From assembly GCF_002025665.1 (NCBI RefSeq), contig NZ_CP018786.1, positions 1,426,001-1,490,000 on the forward strand: DNA of 64,000 nt. The letters are read 5' to 3'. This document shows, one piece after another, positions 61,188-64,000 of the stretch (the stretch's first letter is position 1; each line of letters starts with the position of its first letter). The notes under the pieces are model-generated. The model was not told the DNA's origin, made no database searches, and saw only the letters and a program-made list of their open reading frames with translations. The position numbers and the translations under genes are program-made. This stretch comes from Chryseobacterium indologenes. GTDB taxonomy: Bacteria > Bacteroidota > Bacteroidia > Flavobacteriales > Weeksellaceae.

Positions 61188-63791
61188 TTAGATATTCAAA
61201 GCTTTCTGGTAAGCGTTTTCTATACCTTCAAGGTTTTTGCCACCTGCCGTTGCAAAACCAGGGTTTCCTCCACCACCACCTTGGATTTCTTTTGCAAGGT
61301 CTTTTACGATAGCTCCAGCCTGATAATCTGCTGCAAGATCATCAGAAACCCCAACGGTAATCATTGGTTTTCCGTCTGCATCAGAAAGAATAATCGTCAC
61401 TGAAGACGGGATCTCTCTCTTCAGTTGGAATACGATATCTTTTACAGAACCTGCATCCAGAGAAGTTTTCTTTACAAGAAGCTGCTTGTTGCCTTTTTGC
61501 TCATAAGCATTCTTCCATTCTCCGATTTCTCCTTTTGCTTTCTCCTTTTTATGAGCATCTACTTCAGCTTTCAATGAAGCATTTTCTTCGATGAGTTTCT
61601 CGATAGATCTTACTACATCTTTCGATTTTAGCAGTTGAGAAAGTTCAATGATCTGCTTTTCAAGATTGTTGAAATATTCTTCAGATTTATCTCCTGAAAT
61701 AGCCTCAATTCTTCTGATTCCCGCTGCTGCAGAACCTTCAGAAGTGATTTTGAAATGACCGATTTCGCTGGTGTTTTTCACGTGAGTTCCTCCACAAAGT
61801 TCTTTTGAACTTCCAAATTGGATCATTCTCACACTGTCACCATATTTTTCACCAAACAAAGCCATTGCTCCTTTTTCCAGAGCTTCCTGAATCGGAATAT
61901 TTCTGAACTCCTGCAAAGCAATACTTTCTTTGATTTTTTTGTTTACTTTTTCTTCAATTAATGCCAGTTCTTCCTCAGTCATTTTGTTGAAATGAGAGAA
62001 GTCAAAACGCAAGTAATCAGGACCTACATAAGAACCTTTCTGCTCTACGTGAGTTCCTAAAACATCTCTTAAAGCTTCATGCAAAAGGTGAGTCACAGAG
62101 TGGTTAGCCTGAGAATTCTTTCTGTCAGAAGCATTTACTTTCGCATAGAAAACAGCACCTGCATCCTTTGGAAGTCCACTGATCAATGAAATAATCAATC
62201 CGTTTTCTTTTTTAGTTTCCAGTACTTCAAAGCTTTCAACAGCATTTTCAAGAACACCTTTATCTCCAACCTGTCCACCTCCTTCAGGATAGAAAGGAGA
62301 GTTGCTTAATACCACCTGGTAAAATTCTCCGTCTTTGTTTTCTACCTTTCTGTATCTTGTAATATAGGTTTCAGATTCAATCTGGTCATATCCTACAAAT
62401 GTTTCAGGTTTTGATTCAAGGTTTACCCAGTCATATACTTTCTGAGCAGAATCAGCTTTTGAACGAAGCTTTTGTTTCTCCATTTCAGCTTTGAAACCTG
62501 CTTCATCAATCGTTAATCCTTTTTCTTCAGCAATAATTCTTGTTAAATCATCAGGGAAACCATAAGTATCATACAATTCAAAAACTTCTTCGCTAGGTAA
62601 TACTTTCTGATTATCTGCAATAGTCTGCTGGATTAGTTTTTCTACTCTGATCAGACCATTTTCAATTGTTTTTAAGAATGAATCTTCTTCACTTTTGATC
62701 ACTTCAGCAACCAGTTTTCCTTGTTTTTCAAGTTCCGGGAAGAAAGCTCCCATTTGTTCCTGCAGAACAGCAACCAATTTGTAAAGGAAAGGTTCTTTCA
62801 TTCCTAAGAATCGGTAAGAATAAGAAATTCCTCTTCTTAAAATCCTTCTAATTACATAACCTGCACCTCCATTGGATGGTAATTGTCCGTCTGCAATAGC
62901 AAAAGAAACTGCTCTGATGTGGTCTACCACAACACGGATGGCAATATCTTTTTCGTCTTCTAAAATTCCCGTATATTTTTTACCTGAAAGTTCTTCAACT
63001 TTAGAAATAAGCGGAGTGAAAACATCGGTATCATAGTTGGAAGACTTCCCTTGAAGTGCCATACACAGACGCTCAAAACCCATTCCCGTATCTACGTGCT
63101 GAGCAGGAAGTTTCTCTAAAGATTTATCTGCCTTTCTGTTGAATTCCATGAAAACCAGATTCCATACTTCCACAACTTGCGGATGGTCGTTATTTACCAA
63201 CTCAAGTCCTGAAATTTTAGCCTTCTCTTCCGGTGTTCTCAAGTCAACATGGATTTCTGAACACGGTCCGCATGGTCCGCTTTCACCCATTTCCCAGAAG
63301 TTATCTTTTTTATTTCCGTTGATGATTCTGTCCTCTGAAATGTGAGATTTCCAGAAGTCATAAGCATCCTGGTCTCTTTCCAGATTTTCTGAAGCATCCC
63401 CTTCAAAAATCGTTACGTATAAATTTTCTTTTGGAATTCCGTATACTTCAGTCAGTAATTCCCAGGCAAAAGCAATAGCCTCTTTTTTGAAGTAATCCCC
63501 GAAAGACCAGTTTCCCAACATTTCAAACATAGTATGGTGGTAAGTATCTCTACCTACATCATCCAGGTCATTGTGCTTCCCGGAAACTCTCAGACACTTT
63601 TGGGTATCGGCAATTCTAGGGGCGGTAGGTGTTTTGTAGCCAAGGAAGAAATCCTTGAACTGCGTCATTCCGGAGTTGGAAAACATAAGGGTAGGGTCGT
63701 CTTTCAGCACAATAGGAGCTGAAGGAACGATCAAGTGCTCCTTACTTTTAAAATAATCTAAAAATTTTTGACGTATCTCTTGTGATGTCAT
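61188..63791 (-). CDS. alaS: Alanyl-tRNA synthetase
   Basis: AlaRS charges tRNA-Ala and edits Ser and Gly. The 867-residue protein is normal in length for the family: [20 protein letters not shown] with [20 protein letters not shown] at the N-terminus, [40 protein letters not shown], the editing-domain zinc motifs [13 protein letters not shown] and [16 protein letters not shown], and a C-terminal Gly-rich segment [15 protein letters not shown]. It is monocistronic with a strong terminator. Confidence 0.97.
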   Translation of the reverse strand: MTSQEIRQKFLDYFKSKEHLIVPSAPIVLKDDPTLMFSNSGMTQFKDFFLGYKTPTAPRIADTQKCLRVSGKHNDLDDVGRDTYHHTMFEMLGNWSFGDYFKKEAIAFAWELLTEVYGIPKENLYVTIFEGDASENLERDQDAYDFWKSHISEDRIINGNKKDNFWEMGESGPCGPCSEIHVDLRTPEEKAKISGLELVNNDHPQVVEVWNLVFMEFNRKADKSLEKLPAQHVDTGMGFERLCMALQGKSSNYDTDVFTPLISKVEELSGKKYTGILEDEKDIAIRVVVDHIRAVSFAIADGQLPSNGGAGYVIRRILRRGISYSYRFLGMKEPFLYKLVAVLQEQMGAFFPELEKQGKLVAEVIKSEEDSFLKTIENGLIRVEKLIQQTIADNQKVLPSEEVFELYDTYGFPDDLTRIIAEEKGLTIDEAGFKAEMEKQKLRSKADSAQKVYDWVNLESKPETFVGYDQIESETYITRYRKVENKDGEFYQVVLSNSPFYPEGGGQVGDKGVLENAVESFEVLETKKENGLIISLISGLPKDAGAVFYAKVNASDRKNSQANHSVTHLLHEALRDVLGTHVEQKGSYVGPDYLRFDFSHFNKMTEEELALIEEKVNKKIKESIALQEFRNIPIQEALEKGAMALFGEKYGDSVRMIQFGSSKELCGGTHVKNTSEIGHFKITSEGSAAAGIRRIEAISGDKSEEYFNNLEKQIIELSQLLKSKDVVRSIEKLIEENASLKAEVDAHKKEKAKGEIGEWKNAYEQKGNKQLLVKKTSLDAGSVKDIVFQLKREIPSSVTIILSDADGKPMITVGVSDDLAADYQAGAIVKDLAKEIQGGGGGNPGFATAGGKNLEGIENAYQKALNI

Positions 63792-63835
63792 AGTATTGCT
63801 TTTGCTTTTTTAAATATCAAATTTTTGATAAGATG

Positions 63836-63843
63836 CAAATTTA
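63836..63843 (-). promoter_or_regulatory. Possible -7 element for alaS
   Basis: TAAATTTG on the minus strand matches TAnnTTTG, 44 bp before the alaS start. The 16-bp palindrome TATCAAATTTTTGATA (63815-63830) lies between the two. Confidence 0.4.
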
Positions 63844-64000
63844 AGATTTTTAAGCGATTTGTAATAATTTTATGCTATGTTTTGAATGATAACGAGTTTA
63901 GCTAATGGATGTGTGGTAATTCTAAGTTTTCAAAACCTAGAAGGTTTGTAATGGCAGTTTTGTAATGACTGTAATCAAATAATAATCTATCTAATTTTGT

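Overview
The window looks like chromosomal DNA of a flavobacterium close to Chryseobacterium (Bacteroidetes, family Weeksellaceae). The support is low GC content, promoters of the Bacteroidetes type (TAnnTTTG, sometimes with TTG upstream), a type IX secretion (T9SS) sorting domain, DUF5686, DUF1501/DUF1800, BT_3928-type and DUF1599 proteins, a LytTR/LytS-type pair, and a zinc-ligand-free DnaG of the flavobacterial type. No rRNA, tRNA, CRISPR array, transposase or prophage was seen.

Layout. 1-4175: an rtcB RNA ligase neighbourhood (interrupted companion gene, rtcB, HopJ-like gene, WYL regulator, 45-residue membrane peptide). 4268-7250: a dispersed repeat and a DUF1501/DUF1800 pair. 7617-12955: mostly single genes, each with its own terminator (outer-membrane protein, glucokinase, two YceI paralogues, hydrolase, ammonium transporter). 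13017-16950: azoreductase-like protein, Crp/Fnr regulator, serine dehydratase, and prephenate dehydrogenase behind an attenuator. 17093-23775: a five-gene effector operon: LysM protein, LysM-DUF4280 (PAAR-like) protein, a 900-residue protein with both a lysozyme-like domain and a LAS/M15-type zinc peptidase signature, then two lipoproteins that are natural immunity candidates. 24223-35444: small uncharacterised genes, a CPA2 antiporter, a two-component system, alanine dehydrogenase, tsaE, dnaG and clpP. 35797-37159: a cobalamin riboswitch in front of a single T9SS-sorted protein with a duplicated domain. 37393-43835: phytase-like lipoprotein, tpiA, oligopeptidase, TerB-like, DoxX-type and DUF1599 proteins. 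44130-52492: folP and the ilvE-D-B-N-C-A operon. 52802-63791: M28 peptidase, DUF5686 protein, cytochrome c peroxidase, PhoX-like lipoprotein, alaS.

Two regulatory systems stand out. Upstream of ilvE there are two consecutive attenuators. Each has a short ORF packed with Ile/Val/Leu codons, a terminator, and an antiterminator arm lying at the end of the leader ORF. Upstream of tyrA there is a third attenuator with a GTG-started leader carrying three consecutive Tyr codons. In two of the three, the leader start codon lies exactly 4 nt after the TAnnTTTG promoter element, so these leader peptides are probably read from leaderless mRNA. The B12 riboswitch gene suggests a surface protein for cobalamin capture that is not accompanied by btuB in this window.

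Starts were corrected where an ORF ran upstream into a terminator or repeat (glk, ilvE, the DUF1501 gene, amt). A 250-bp dispersed repeat occurs three times (4268, 23884, 35537), always between genes. Function calls rest on recognising motifs and families by eye; no database search was possible.
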